DNA from: DASSBQ01 sp040981125
GTDB lineage: Bacteria; Nitrospirota; Nitrospiria; Nitrospirales; Nitrospiraceae
Reading direction: 5' to 3'
DNA length: 64,000 nucleotides
Assembly (NCBI GenBank): GCA_040981125.1
Contig: JANRMQ010000009.1
Location: 1-64,000 of the forward strand
Shown here: piece by piece, positions 7,958 through 16,954 of the stretch
Layout: each line of letters opens with the position of its first letter
Numbering within the stretch: the first letter of the stretch is position 1
The notes under the pieces: model-generated
Told to the model about the DNA's origin: nothing
What the model saw: the letters and a program-made list of their open reading frames with translations, nothing else
The model's database searches: none
Program-made: the position numbers and the translations under genes

Positions 7958-8488
7958 ATGAGTTCGGAGCCGGGACAATTGAAACGGGCGATGCCGGGGC
8001 CGCTGGCGGAGTATCTGGCTGAAGACCATCGCCGGCTTGATGCGCTGTTTGAATCGGCGACGGCTGATCCGGATCACATCGATCGCGCGGCGTACGAACA
8101 ATTTCGCGCCGGTTTGCTCCGGCATATCGGGATGGAAGAAAAGATCCTGCTGCCTGCGGTCCAGCGATTGAACGGCGGGACCCCTCTCTCGATGGCGGCA
8201 AAGCTTCGACTTGATCATGGCGCCCTTGCGTCATTGCTGATGCCGACCCCCACCGCCGCGATCATCAAGACGATTCACGGCCTTCTGTCAGGCCACAACG
8301 CGGTGGAGGAAGGCCCGGGCGGGCTGTATGAAGTGTGTGATGGATTGGCAAGGATGGAAGCGGAGCCCCTGCTCGCGAAACTCCGGGCTGCGCCCGAAGT
8401 GGCCGTCATGCCCCACAATGACAGCGAGGCCGTCATGAACACTGTGCGGCGGACGTTGGAACGAGCCGGCTATGCAGCCTCGCTCTAA
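7958..8488 (+). CDS. Hemerythrin-like (HHE) protein
   Basis: The start at 7958 is chosen because a GAGGA site lies 7 bases upstream; an earlier in-frame start falls in the MITE repeat. The 176-residue protein is helical with histidine/acidic motifs of the HHE cation-binding family: EDHRRLD, RHIGMEEKIL, LDHGALA and GHNAVEEGPGGLYE. These bind a non-haem di-iron centre that carries O2 or senses NO and oxygen. A second hemerythrin-domain gene is at 40990-41577. The ribosome site begins at the first base after the repeat, so the MITE may have displaced the native promoter. Confidence 0.85.
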   Translation: MSSEPGQLKRAMPGPLAEYLAEDHRRLDALFESATADPDHIDRAAYEQFRAGLLRHIGMEEKILLPAVQRLNGGTPLSMAAKLRLDHGALASLLMPTPTAAIIKTIHGLLSGHNAVEEGPGGLYEVCDGLARMEAEPLLAKLRAAPEVAVMPHNDSEAVMNTVRRTLERAGYAASL

Positions 8489-8576
8489 GACGCTTGCTGA
8501 ACATCGATTCTGCTGGAGGCCGTTTTCAACATCCTGCTCATCGCTCAGCGGATCGGACGATATGTTAGGATAGGGC

Positions 8577-8807
8577 ATGGCTACGGAAAGCAAACCGATG
8601 AAGCCGGCGGGAAAGAAAATCGTGTTGGAAAAGGCGCGGGCCGGTGAAATCATCGCCGCGCTGAAGATCCTGGAAACCGACGTGCGCCGCGCGAAGGCTG
8701 CCGTCGTTTCCGCCAAGCGGATCTTAAGTCGCAGTTCATTGCCTGCCAAAGGACCAGCCGGTGCGGGAAGCACAGACTCGGTCAAGGGCCGCTCGCGCGC
8801 CAAGTAA
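8577..8807 (+). CDS. Small basic protein, unknown function
   Basis: The 76-residue product is Lys/Ala/Arg-rich with one predicted amphipathic helix (residues 18-50, KARAGEIIAALKILETDVRR) and a disordered basic tail. No family is recognised. It is immediately upstream of, and may overlap by up to 47 bp, the TIR-like gene that follows on the same strand, so the two are probably co-expressed. A nucleic-acid-binding partner or an antitoxin-like partner are possible but unsupported. Confidence 0.5.
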   Translation: MATESKPMKPAGKKIVLEKARAGEIIAALKILETDVRRAKAAVVSAKRILSRSSLPAKGPAGAGSTDSVKGRSRAK

Positions 8808-8814
8808 CCGGCCG

Positions 8815-9411
8815 ATGCCGGCGCCGGAAGCCAGGGCGGTCTTCGTCAATGTCCCCTTCGATGCCGCCTACGAGCCTCTCTTTGTCACATTGATCGGAAC
8901 GCTGGTTTTTCTCGGTCAAGAACCGCATTGTGTCCTGGAAGTCACCGAAAAAGGCGACGGGCGGCTGAATCGTCTCATTGAGCTTCTCAGCGCCTGTCGC
9001 ATGTCGGTCCACGATCTCAGCCGCATCGGCACGCCGGTCAGGTTCAACATGCCGTTCGAGCTGGGTCTCGCCTGCGCCCTCAAGCTGCTGAATCCCGCGG
9101 GCTATGAAATCATCGTACTGGACGCCCGGCCATATCGCATTGATCGGACGCTCAGCGATTACAAAGGGCGTGACCCGCTCGTTCATGGCGGGACCTGTGA
9201 CGGCATGCTCGCCGGCTTGCTCGATACCTTTCAGACGGATATTACGGATGCCGCCGGAGAATTTCGGCGAGCGACACGCCTCCTGCGGAAGTCGGCCCTG
9301 CTCATGAAAGCGGACCTAAAGAGCCGTTCGTTGTTTCGTCCCTCGCTGTTTCGATCCATCGTTGCGGCCGCGACCGACCTCGCCATCGAACGCTCATTCA
9401 TCCTGCCGTAG
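8815..9411 (+). CDS. TIR-like / nucleoside-deoxyribosyltransferase-like fold protein
   Basis: The product (198 residues from ATG 8815, or 216 from GTG 8761) starts with a strand and loop (AVFVNVPFDAAYEPLF), then a helix, then SACRMSVHDLSRIG and FNMPFELGLACALK. This layout (beta strand-FD-x-Y-PLF, HDLSR, and an E-L-G-L-A helix) is found in a group of uncharacterised bacterial proteins that resemble TIR and nucleoside 2-deoxyribosyltransferase folds. The Glu in FELGLA sits where TIR NADases have their catalytic Glu. A nucleotide- or NAD-consuming role is inference. A small basic gene precedes it. Confidence 0.6.
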   Translation: MPAPEARAVFVNVPFDAAYEPLFVTLIGTLVFLGQEPHCVLEVTEKGDGRLNRLIELLSACRMSVHDLSRIGTPVRFNMPFELGLACALKLLNPAGYEIIVLDARPYRIDRTLSDYKGRDPLVHGGTCDGMLAGLLDTFQTDITDAAGEFRRATRLLRKSALLMKADLKSRSLFRPSLFRSIVAAATDLAIERSFILP

Positions 9412-9683
9412 GCCGCATCTCCTGCGGCGCCTGGTCCAAGCGGCCGATCGAAAAAAGATCCGCGTTACTTGCCCAGCGGGCTGGTCATCATATCTGTGGC
9501 GCTTCCTTTCAGGTGCTTGACGTCTTCCTTCACGTCGCCTGCGCCTTTTGGGGTCTGCTTCATCGCCGTCTGATTCACACTTCCTTTTTCCAATCGGCTA
9601 TCGATCAGAAACTATTCGCTCCGGCTGTTCTGTAGTATACTCGCCGAATTAATGAAGCTCTGTCGCGTGAGGTACGAGTCGTA
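9412..9683. other. Intergenic region, 272 bp, no confident gene
   Basis: A short minus-strand frame begins near 9563 with a Lys/Asp-rich start but continues without support into unrelated sequence. Nothing else convincing is seen. The promoter of the following gene should lie in the last 100 bp. Confidence 0.4.
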
Positions 9684-11699
9684 ATGAACGAGCGCATGCC
9701 GGCTGAATCCACCCGCCTGCTTCGCATCGCGCTGATCGGCGCCGGACGCCATGCTCAGCACCATGCTCAGGCTATCCTCCGTTGTTCCCATGCCGAATTG
9801 GTCGCCGTCGCGGATCCCTCGGAGGTCGCCACTACGGCCATGCGGATTATCGCCCCCGATGTCAAAGAGTATAGAACGCCTGAAGAGCTCTTGGCCTCGG
9901 AGCGGCCCGATGTCGTGCATATCTGCACGCCGCCGGCCTCGCACGCTCCGCTGGCTCGTCTGGCCCTCGACGCCGGTTGTCATATTTATGTGGAGAAGCC
10001 GTTTACCGAGCGGGTCGATGACGCGCGGCACATTCTGGACGCGGCGCGTGCCAAAAATCTGTTGGTCTGCGCCGGCCATCAACTCATCTTTGAGCCGCCC
10101 ACCGCGGTGCTGAAACAGTATCTGCCTTCGGTCGGCACGGTTGCCCACGTGGAAAGCTATTTCTCGTTCCGCACTGTCCGGCATGCACCCGGGGGCCGCA
10201 CCGTGCTGCGCGCGGATCATCAGTTGCTCGATATCCTGCCGCATCCGGTCTATCTCTTGTTGCTGGTGTTGGAACGGGCAGGGGAAGGGGCGCTGGAACT
10301 GGCGTCGTTGGAGGTGAGTCAGGCGGGCACGGTTCACGCGCTGGTGCGCCGGGGCGGAGTCACGGGGACGCTCGTCGTGACCTTGGAAGGCCGTCCGGTC
10401 GAAAGCTACTTGCGCGTGGTCGGCCGGAACGGATCGATCTTCGCCGATTATGTCCGCAGCACCACCCAACGAGCCATCGGTCCCGGCTCATCGGGCATCG
10501 ACAAGTTGTTCGCGCCCTATCGACAAGCCCGGCAATTGTTGATCGGCACCACGGTCGCCATGGCCCGCCGTTTCCTAAAGCAGCAACGCAGCTATCCCGG
10601 CTTGGCGGAGCTCTTCACCGCATTCTATGACTCTATCCGCACCGGCGCTCCATCTCCGCTGTCGCCGGAGAGTTTATTGGAGACGGTACGGATCTGTGAG
10701 CGGGTCGCGCAGGTCCTGCGTGACAAGGAAGCGAAGGCGTTGATTGCCGCCGCGCCACGGCCGGTGGACAGCCGGGGCGTACTCGTGACCGGCGGCACAG
10801 GATTGTTGGGAAAAGAGATTGTGCGCGCCCTGCTGGCACGCGGGCGTCCCGTGCGTGTGGCGGCTCGCCGAGAGCCCTCGCCGTGGGAACGGATTGCCGG
10901 AGCGGAATATGTCGTGGCCAATGTCGCGTCGGGTGCCGGCTCGCATCTCTTTAAAGGAATCGACACGGTCATTCATGCGGCGGCGGAAACCGCCGGCGGC
11001 TGGGATGAGCATCAACGCAATTCCCTGGATGCGACGGAACAGACGGTGCGGGGCGCCGCGGTTGCCGGCATCAAGCATCTCATCCATGTCAGCAGCTTGG
11101 CGGTCTTGGCGAAAGGCGGAAGCGAGCCGATCGGAGACCGTCACCCGCTGGAGCCCGACAGCAAAGGCTCGGGACCGTACGTATGGGGCAAGTTGGAATC
11201 GGAACGACTCGCCGTCCAATTGGGAAAGGATCTCGGGCTTTCGGTCAAGGTGGTCCGACCAGGGGCGCTGGTGGATTATCGCGATTTCGATCCGCCCGGC
11301 CGTCTTGGAAAGCGATTGGGGAATATCTTCGTCGCGGTCGGTTCGCCGGATGATCAGCTTGGTGTCGTGGATGTCGGCTTTTCCGGCCGCTTTCTGGCAT
11401 GGATGGCCGATGCGTGGGAGAGTGTGCCGAGTCCTCTGAATCTGCTCGATCCGGTGCCTCCGACCAAACGCGAGCTCTTGGGGCATCTTCGGAAAGCGAA
11501 TCCCGACCTGTCGGTTATCTGGCTCCCGACTGTGGTGCTCGTGCCGTTGTCGTGGGTGGCGACCTTCGCACAGAAGGTGCTGCGTCCGGGGAAGCCCGCG
11601 ATCAACGTAGCCAAAGTGTTTTCGACTCAGGAGTATGACACGGCGGGCATCGGGCGGCTCGCGCCGCTGGTCGACCATCCTCCGGATAAGCCCATGTAA
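9684..11699 (+). CDS. Gfo/Idh/MocA oxidoreductase fused to NAD-dependent epimerase/dehydratase
   Basis: The 671-residue protein is two enzymes in one chain. Residues about 10-345 are a Gfo/Idh/MocA oxidoreductase: Rossmann start LRIALIGAGRHAQHHAQ and the EKP motif (about 104-106) of sugar dehydrogenases. Residues about 363-671 are an extended SDR: GVLVTGGTGLLGKEI for NAD(P) binding and Y499-V-W-G-K503 as the catalytic Tyr-Lys pair. Both halves act on nucleotide or free sugars, so a two-step oxidation/epimerisation of a sugar, perhaps for surface glycans, is likely. No glycosyltransferase is adjacent, so the substrate is open. Confidence 0.85.
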   Translation: MNERMPAESTRLLRIALIGAGRHAQHHAQAILRCSHAELVAVADPSEVATTAMRIIAPDVKEYRTPEELLASERPDVVHICTPPASHAPLARLALDAGCHIYVEKPFTERVDDARHILDAARAKNLLVCAGHQLIFEPPTAVLKQYLPSVGTVAHVESYFSFRTVRHAPGGRTVLRADHQLLDILPHPVYLLLLVLERAGEGALELASLEVSQAGTVHALVRRGGVTGTLVVTLEGRPVESYLRVVGRNGSIFADYVRSTTQRAIGPGSSGIDKLFAPYRQARQLLIGTTVAMARRFLKQQRSYPGLAELFTAFYDSIRTGAPSPLSPESLLETVRICERVAQVLRDKEAKALIAAAPRPVDSRGVLVTGGTGLLGKEIVRALLARGRPVRVAARREPSPWERIAGAEYVVANVASGAGSHLFKGIDTVIHAAAETAGGWDEHQRNSLDATEQTVRGAAVAGIKHLIHVSSLAVLAKGGSEPIGDRHPLEPDSKGSGPYVWGKLESERLAVQLGKDLGLSVKVVRPGALVDYRDFDPPGRLGKRLGNIFVAVGSPDDQLGVVDVGFSGRFLAWMADAWESVPSPLNLLDPVPPTKRELLGHLRKANPDLSVIWLPTVVLVPLSWVATFAQKVLRPGKPAINVAKVFSTQEYDTAGIGRLAPLVDHPPDKPM

Positions 11700-11987
11700 A
11701 TCGCGCGCGCCGCGGGGTTGGTCGATGGCTCAATACCCGGCGCTCTGGCGCCGATTCGGCGGAAGCATTGCAGGCTGAGCGTCCATCGAGTATTCTAATT
11801 CCGGTAGATCATGATGAGGCTCATCTCGACCGGCGCCTCATGTTCGGCGACCCACCGGCTCCCGAACCACCTACCCGATTACGTCTGACGAAGAATTCAA
11901 CCATATCGAACGGCTTGGCCGAGGCCGGCGCCGGAGTACCGCCGTCTCGCCTTGGAATGATGCGACTCAAGAAAGACTGGTGTGCGC
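11700..11987. other. Intergenic region upstream of prfC
   Basis: About 290 bp. Neither a conserved small gene nor a clear hairpin terminator is seen. Short frames here lack ribosome sites. Confidence 0.4.
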
Positions 11988-13604
11988 ATGATTGAGAAGG
12001 CAGCAAATGACACATTATCCCGTGAAGTCCTCCGCCGGCGGACCTTCGCGATCATTTCACATCCGGATGCCGGGAAGACGACGCTCACCGAGAAGCTCCT
12101 GCTGTATGCGGGGGCGCTTCATCTGGCCGGCGCGGTGCAGGCGCGCTCACACCAACGGCGGGCGACATCGGACTGGATGGAATTGGAGCAGGCGCGAGGG
12201 ATTTCCATCACGTCCACCATGCTGCAATTCGACTATCAGGGCATGCTCGTGAATTTGCTCGATACGCCGGGCCACCAGGATTTCAGCGAAGACACGTACC
12301 GCACGCTCATGGCCGTGGACAGCGCGGTCATGGTGCTGGACGGCGCGAAAGGAATCGAACCGCAGACCAAAAAGCTGTTCACTGTCTGCCGGCGGCGCGG
12401 CATCCCCATCCTGACGTTCATCAATAAAATGGATCAGCCGGGGCGCCATCCATTCGATCTGTTGGATGAGATCGAACAGACGTTGGGCATGACGGCGGTG
12501 CCTTTCAATTGGCCCATCGGGGAAGGAGCCGGTTTTCAAGGGCTCTATGATCTGCGCGAGCGGCATGTGTTGTTTTTTCAACGGACGGCCCACAATCAAC
12601 GGCGAGCCCCGATGCAGGTGGAAGCCTTCCCGCACCCGAGCCTGGCGGCGACATTGGGCGAGGCCTACGGCCCGCTTCAAGAGGAAATTGCGCTGGTAAC
12701 CGGCGCCGGCACCTCGTTTGACCGGACACGCTTTCTTGCCGGTGAGCTGACTCCGGTCTTTTTTGGAAGCGCCCTCACGAATTTCGGCGTCGAACCGTTT
12801 CTCAACGCCTTCCTCCAGCTCGCGCCGCCGCCCGGTCCCCGCCTCACTGCGCAACGGCTCGTGCAGCCGACGGACGAGGCGTTTTCAGGCTTTGTGTTCA
12901 AGATCCAAGCGAACATGGACCCGCAGCACCGGGATCGGATGGCGTTTCTCCGCATCTGTTCGGGACGCTTTGAAAAGGACATGATGGTGTATCACGCGCG
13001 ATTGGGGCGCAAGATTCGGATGACGAGGCCGCATCGGCTCTTCGGGCGGGACCGCGAGACGATCGATGAGGCGTATCCCGGCGATGTCGTGGGATTGGTC
13101 AATCCCGGTTTGTTCGCCATCGGGGACACGCTCTGTTCCACCGAGTCTCTGGTTTTCGACCCGATTCCCCAGTTTCCTCCCGAGTGCTTCGGCGTGCTGC
13201 AAAGCACGGATATTTCGAAGTACAAACAATTTCAAAAGGGACTCAAGCAATTGGAAGAGGAAGGAGTCATGCAGGTCTTGCTGGCGCCGGACCATGTCCG
13301 CCGGGAGCCGATTCTGGCGGCCGTCGGGGAACTCCAATTCGATGTCGTGGTGTCTCGGCTGAAAAACGAGTATGGGGTCGCGGCCACCGTTGAGCGCTTG
13401 CCCTATACGTGCGCGCGGTGGATCACCGGTGATCCCGAGAAACTGGCTCGCGTCTATTGGCCGATGGACACGCTCCGGCTGGTTGATCGGAGCGGGCGTG
13501 CAGTCATGCTGTTCGCCTCGGAACGTCTGCTGGCTTACTGCATGAAGGAAAATCCAGCCATTCAGTTCAGAGCGCTGGATGAAGTTGAGCCGGCGGCCGG
13601 CTGA
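11988..13604 (+). CDS. prfC: Peptide chain release factor 3 (GTPase)
   Basis: The 538-residue product is a translational GTPase: G1 HPDAGKTT (25-32), switch region RGISITS, G3 DTPGH and G4 NKMD, followed by domain II and the RF3-specific C-terminal domain. RF3 removes RF1/RF2 from the ribosome after peptide release, using GTP. ATG 11988 is preferred; an alternative GTG is two codons upstream. The length matches the family (about 530). It stands alone, with intergenic stretches of about 290 and 310 bp on either side. Confidence 0.95.
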   Translation: MIEKAANDTLSREVLRRRTFAIISHPDAGKTTLTEKLLLYAGALHLAGAVQARSHQRRATSDWMELEQARGISITSTMLQFDYQGMLVNLLDTPGHQDFSEDTYRTLMAVDSAVMVLDGAKGIEPQTKKLFTVCRRRGIPILTFINKMDQPGRHPFDLLDEIEQTLGMTAVPFNWPIGEGAGFQGLYDLRERHVLFFQRTAHNQRRAPMQVEAFPHPSLAATLGEAYGPLQEEIALVTGAGTSFDRTRFLAGELTPVFFGSALTNFGVEPFLNAFLQLAPPPGPRLTAQRLVQPTDEAFSGFVFKIQANMDPQHRDRMAFLRICSGRFEKDMMVYHARLGRKIRMTRPHRLFGRDRETIDEAYPGDVVGLVNPGLFAIGDTLCSTESLVFDPIPQFPPECFGVLQSTDISKYKQFQKGLKQLEEEGVMQVLLAPDHVRREPILAAVGELQFDVVVSRLKNEYGVAATVERLPYTCARWITGDPEKLARVYWPMDTLRLVDRSGRAVMLFASERLLAYCMKENPAIQFRALDEVEPAAG

Positions 13605-13917
13605 TCGGAATCACGCGACTCTCCGGCCCGTCATCGATCACCGTCTTCCGTCAAAGCCCATTCGATTCTTCTTTTTTTCCTCCCATGAAAGTCGAGCGCA
13701 TGTAGCTCGGCATCAAAGGCCCTCTTTCCGCGGGCTTGGCGCCCATTGTCTAAGTAGACTGGAAATGCACGTATTACAAAGACTGGCTCATATGTGCCAT
13801 TGACAAGCCGGAATCGTCGGTCTAAGAGGGGGCGGGAAGCCCATCTTGCTCACAATCCGAGCCTATTGCCGGGTTTGTCTCGCATCCTCGTTGCTGCAAT
13901 AGGAAAGGGGGTCAAGC
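13605..13917. other. Intergenic region upstream of the AAA-haem fusion gene
   Basis: About 310 bp with a T-rich patch near 13668-13680. A GG/GC pair near 13780 resembles a sigma-54 element but with 9 bases between, not 10. The last 15 bases hold an AGGAAAGGGGG site that serves the next gene. Confidence 0.4.
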
Positions 13918-15888
13918 ATGTACATCGATTTCTATGGCTTGATCAATGAGCCATTTCGAACCACGCCCGATGCCGACGCGATTTTTTTGAGTCCGAGCCA
14001 TCGGCAAGCGCTGGAGTCCATTCTGTACGGGATCAAAGAGCGTAAAGGCATCATCCTGGTGACGGGCGAGGTTGGTGTCGGGAAGACCACCGTTCTTTGT
14101 CGTTATCTCCAGATCGCGGTGCCGAATGACGGCAGTACGCCTCAATCGCAAAGGACGGCCCATCTCTATAATCCCAATGTGACATTCGCGCACCTGCTCG
14201 CCATGATTTTGCACCAATTGGGAGCCGAACCACTCGGCAATGATGCGGCGGAAATGGTGGGGCAACTCCATGAACTGGCAAAGGAGGAGCACGGCCACGG
14301 CGGGACTGTGGTGATCGTGATCGATGAGGCTCAGTGCATGCCGGTCGAAACGCTGGAAGGCATTCGGATGCTGACGAACCTGGAAACCGCCAACGAAAAG
14401 CTCATCCAAATCGTGCTGGTCGGACAGCCGGAACTGGAAACGTTACTGGAGCATCGCGAATTACGCCATGTGCGGGAGCGGATTGCGGTACGGGGCAAGA
14501 TTCTCCCCCTGACCAAGCGCGAGAGTTTTGCTTACATTCATCACCGCCTGGATCAAGCGAGCGGAAAACAGGTTGCCATCTTCTCCACCGCGGCGCTTGG
14601 TGTAATCATCAAGGCGGCGAAAGGCATCCCGCGGCGATTGAATATCCTGTGCGACAACGCGCTCATGACCGGATTTCGCCATCGTGAGGCCATCGTTTCC
14701 GGCAAGATCGCCAAGCATGTGGTCGCCGAGATTGAAGGGCCTCAATCTTCCGCTTTGCGGGGAAGACGTCGGACTGCGGCGCTGGTGGCCGGGATCGCCT
14801 TGGCATTGCCGGTCTTCGTTTATTTCGGGTCTCGCACGGAAATCCCCTGGGACGGTTTAAGCATTGTTGCTCAGGATGGGAATCCGTCTATTCTGGATCC
14901 GGCGGGACCCTCCGGCAAGAGTCCGACTCCATGGAGCGGCAGGCAGATTGCGGCGCCCGCTCCGGTCAATGCCGCTTTGATCGGGCCGCAGGAGACATTT
15001 CAACAGGGTAAGAGGACAAAGGAGCCTGTTGCCGCTGATTTACGGCGGACGGCCATAAACGAGACGCCGCTCGGCTCCAGCGGCTCGGACAGGGCACAGG
15101 AAAAGGAGCCGGTTCAAGCTTCAGTTGTGGTACGTGAAAATGGTTCTATGAAGATCGTCATGGCCGGCGAGCCGGCCGGGTCCGAAGAAGCCGACGCGAG
15201 TGAAACGGCCAGATTGCTGGCCGTCATGTTGGATTCGGGCCGGGTGGTCTTGGGAAAAGCGCAATCGGCAATCAATAATCCCAGACTGGAGGATAAGGGA
15301 TTTTCCTCATCGATTTTTGAGGCCAGGTTGCGGAAGGAATTCCTTGCGAGGACCGGGCATGATCTGCAGAATCTGAAGCCGGCGGCATTGCCGGAACGCG
15401 CCAAGCCGCTGTTAATACGGCTGGCTTCGTACATGCAGAAGATGGTTAAAGACGCCCAGCCGGAAATCAATAAAAAAGGTGTCGGCTTTAAAGGGTTCAT
15501 CCCTGCCACGTTTGCCACCAAGGTAGCAGATCAATTCTCAAAGGAAACCGGATTGAAGCTGAGACAAATAGGTCCGCCTGAGGTTGAACCGCGAAATCCG
15601 GAGAATAAGCCGGATGCGCAAGAGGAACTGGCGCTGTTGGCAATACAAAAAAGCCACCCGCGAGTCGGGGATCACGTTATTGAGCAGCGGTTAGCGGACA
15701 AGAGCGTCCGGGTCTTACTTCCGCTGTTTTACACCAAGGCCTGTCTCGCCTGTCATGGAAAACCCAAAGGGGAAATCGATATTTCGGGTTACGAGAAGGA
15801 AGGCTTCAAAGAGGGTGACTTGGGGGGCGCCATCTCCGTCATCCTGCCGTCCGGCGTGTCCTCACCGGACGGAGAGCGCGAGGGGTAG
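13918..15888 (+). CDS. ExeA/MshM-like AAA ATPase fused through a membrane segment to a DUF3365 c-type haem domain
   Basis: Residues 1-275 are an ExeA-type AAA+ ATPase: Walker A GEVGVGKTT (50-58), Walker B VVIVIDEAQ (131-139) and sensor/arginine regions near GQPELETLL and IPRRLNILCDNAL. A transmembrane segment is at about 286-304 and a Pro/Gly-rich linker follows. Residues about 425-650 match the DUF3365 (Tll0287-like) haem-sensor fold, with C609-L-A-C612-H613 as a c-type haem site followed by the usual GKPKG-IDISGY-KEGFKEGDLGGAISV. The ATPase is therefore cytoplasmic and the haem domain periplasmic. In ExeA the periplasmic part binds peptidoglycan instead. A haem-gated ATPase linked to secretion or surface pili is inference. 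Confidence 0.85.
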   Translation: MYIDFYGLINEPFRTTPDADAIFLSPSHRQALESILYGIKERKGIILVTGEVGVGKTTVLCRYLQIAVPNDGSTPQSQRTAHLYNPNVTFAHLLAMILHQLGAEPLGNDAAEMVGQLHELAKEEHGHGGTVVIVIDEAQCMPVETLEGIRMLTNLETANEKLIQIVLVGQPELETLLEHRELRHVRERIAVRGKILPLTKRESFAYIHHRLDQASGKQVAIFSTAALGVIIKAAKGIPRRLNILCDNALMTGFRHREAIVSGKIAKHVVAEIEGPQSSALRGRRRTAALVAGIALALPVFVYFGSRTEIPWDGLSIVAQDGNPSILDPAGPSGKSPTPWSGRQIAAPAPVNAALIGPQETFQQGKRTKEPVAADLRRTAINETPLGSSGSDRAQEKEPVQASVVVRENGSMKIVMAGEPAGSEEADASETARLLAVMLDSGRVVLGKAQSAINNPRLEDKGFSSSIFEARLRKEFLARTGHDLQNLKPAALPERAKPLLIRLASYMQKMVKDAQPEINKKGVGFKGFIPATFATKVADQFSKETGLKLRQIGPPEVEPRNPENKPDAQEELALLAIQKSHPRVGDHVIEQRLADKSVRVLLPLFYTKACLACHGKPKGEIDISGYEKEGFKEGDLGGAISVILPSGVSSPDGEREG

Positions 15889-15895
15889 GTTTGTT

Positions 15896-16207
15896 TCACG
15901 GACAATCGATGAGGAATTGAGGACGAGCCGGCGGATCGATTGCCGCCTGTCTGAACCTGCAAGGCGGAATATCATCCTGAAGTCGGCGCAGCAGCGCGAC
16001 GACCTTCATGTCCGCCGGCACATCGCAGACCCACACGTGCATGCCCGACTCCAGCTCTTCAAAATGCCGCTGCACCCGAAAGTCAGGCTTTTCCATGAAA
16101 TAGGCGGAGAGAAAGCCGGTCATCGCCTGGACGACCCAGGGATGTTCCTGCACATAGCGGTAGCTCAGGCGCAGTTCCACTTCGTGGCTCGATGGTCCAG
16201 TATCCAT
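15896..16207 (-). CDS. Hypothetical protein, 103 residues
   Basis: No family is recognised. The composition is that of a small soluble globular protein (YRYVQEHPWVVQAMTGFLSAYF, then HFEELESGMHVWVC and MKVVALLRRLQDDIP). It runs opposite to the AAA-haem gene, whose stop lies 8 bp away, so the pair is convergent. Another unknown gene, on the same strand, lies 111 bp upstream. Confidence 0.5.
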   Translation of the reverse strand: MDTGPSSHEVELRLSYRYVQEHPWVVQAMTGFLSAYFMEKPDFRVQRHFEELESGMHVWVCDVPADMKVVALLRRLQDDIPPCRFRQAAIDPPARPQFLIDCP

Positions 16208-16318
16208 TCTATCCTGTGAGCTGATATTGATTACCGTCTCCGGATGGTGAGGCGGCCGAGGGGGCGGATAGTGACACCCGGCGGTTGGGCTGTCTGACGC
16301 CGGTGCGGCCCCAGGTAA

Positions 16319-16708
16319 TCACAATGGACTTTCCCACGCGGATGAGAGCGGATGCTCGTTGATCAGCCGCTCGTGCTCGATGAGATCGTAGGGTTCGATG
16401 CTCAAGTCGGCCGAGTCCATTGGTTCGACACAAGCCGGCGAACAGAGAAACGCCACGAAGGCCTGCGCCTTCTCCTCCGATGAGAAACGGCACAGCCCGT
16501 ACTCAGGCATTGCGGAGGAAGGATGCCAGAAGGCCAATTCAATGGCACTGCCTTGGTAGATCCCCAAGACTCGATGCCTGACCTGAAATCCCCCCGGCAG
16601 ATGAGACGAACGCTCAAGCGACATGGCGGTTTGCATGATAGCATGAGCGGCGCTATCCGGCACAATCTCACAGACTGAGGGTAGTGGCCAGTTTGCCATC
16701 AGATGCAC
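16319..16708 (-). CDS. Hypothetical protein with its 5' end at or inside a MITE
   Basis: Of the 129 residues, the core from about residue 29 on (MSLERSSHLPGGFQVRHRV, then GSAIELAFWHPSSAMPEYG and SSEEKAQAFVAFL) looks like a compact soluble domain. The first ten codons lie inside the left end of MITE copy 2 (16680-16840), so either the insertion supplied a new start or the true start is an internal one (GTG at 16663, ATG at 16636 or 16624). None has a clear ribosome site. Function is unknown. Confidence 0.5.
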   Translation of the reverse strand: MHLMANWPLPSVCEIVPDSAAHAIMQTAMSLERSSHLPGGFQVRHRVLGIYQGSAIELAFWHPSSAMPEYGLCRFSSEEKAQAFVAFLCSPACVEPMDSADLSIEPYDLIEHERLINEHPLSSAWESPL

Positions 16709-16840
16709 TGAGACGCACTGAAGTGTGTCATTCCCGCGGAAGCGGGAATCCAGTCAAAACATTGGCCTTGGATGCCCGCTCCCCGCTTCTGCGAAGAGAA
16801 GCTTCGCGGGCATGAGGCAAAAGGAAGCTGACCCACTACC
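16680..16840. mobile_element. MITE family 1, copy 2 (161 bp)
   Basis: It starts GGTAGTGGCCAGTTTGCC and ends GAAGCTGACCCACTACC, matching copy 1 (2364-2515) over its whole length. It differs mainly by an 11-bp near-tandem duplication (around 16706-16725) and scattered substitutions. The flanks AGACTGAG (16672-16679) and AGGCCGAG (16841-16848) match at 6 of 8 positions, which fits an aged 8-bp target duplication. Confidence 0.75.
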
Positions 16841-16954
16841 AGGCCGAGAAGTCTTGGCCGTGAATGTAGAGATCTCTCTATTTGCCGGGTTCTCTCCGAT
16901 TGGGTAGACAGGAAGCCGGGAAACCATGTAAGCATGGCCTATGGAGGTCACATC

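Noticed and set aside
9465..9578. Short minus-strand frame with a Lys-rich start
   Set aside because: It runs on without a sensible end and has no clear ribosome site.
13772..13800. TGGCTCATATGTGCC near the AAA-haem gene, similar to a -24/-12 promoter
   Set aside because: GG and GC are 9 bases apart, which does not support sigma-54 activity.
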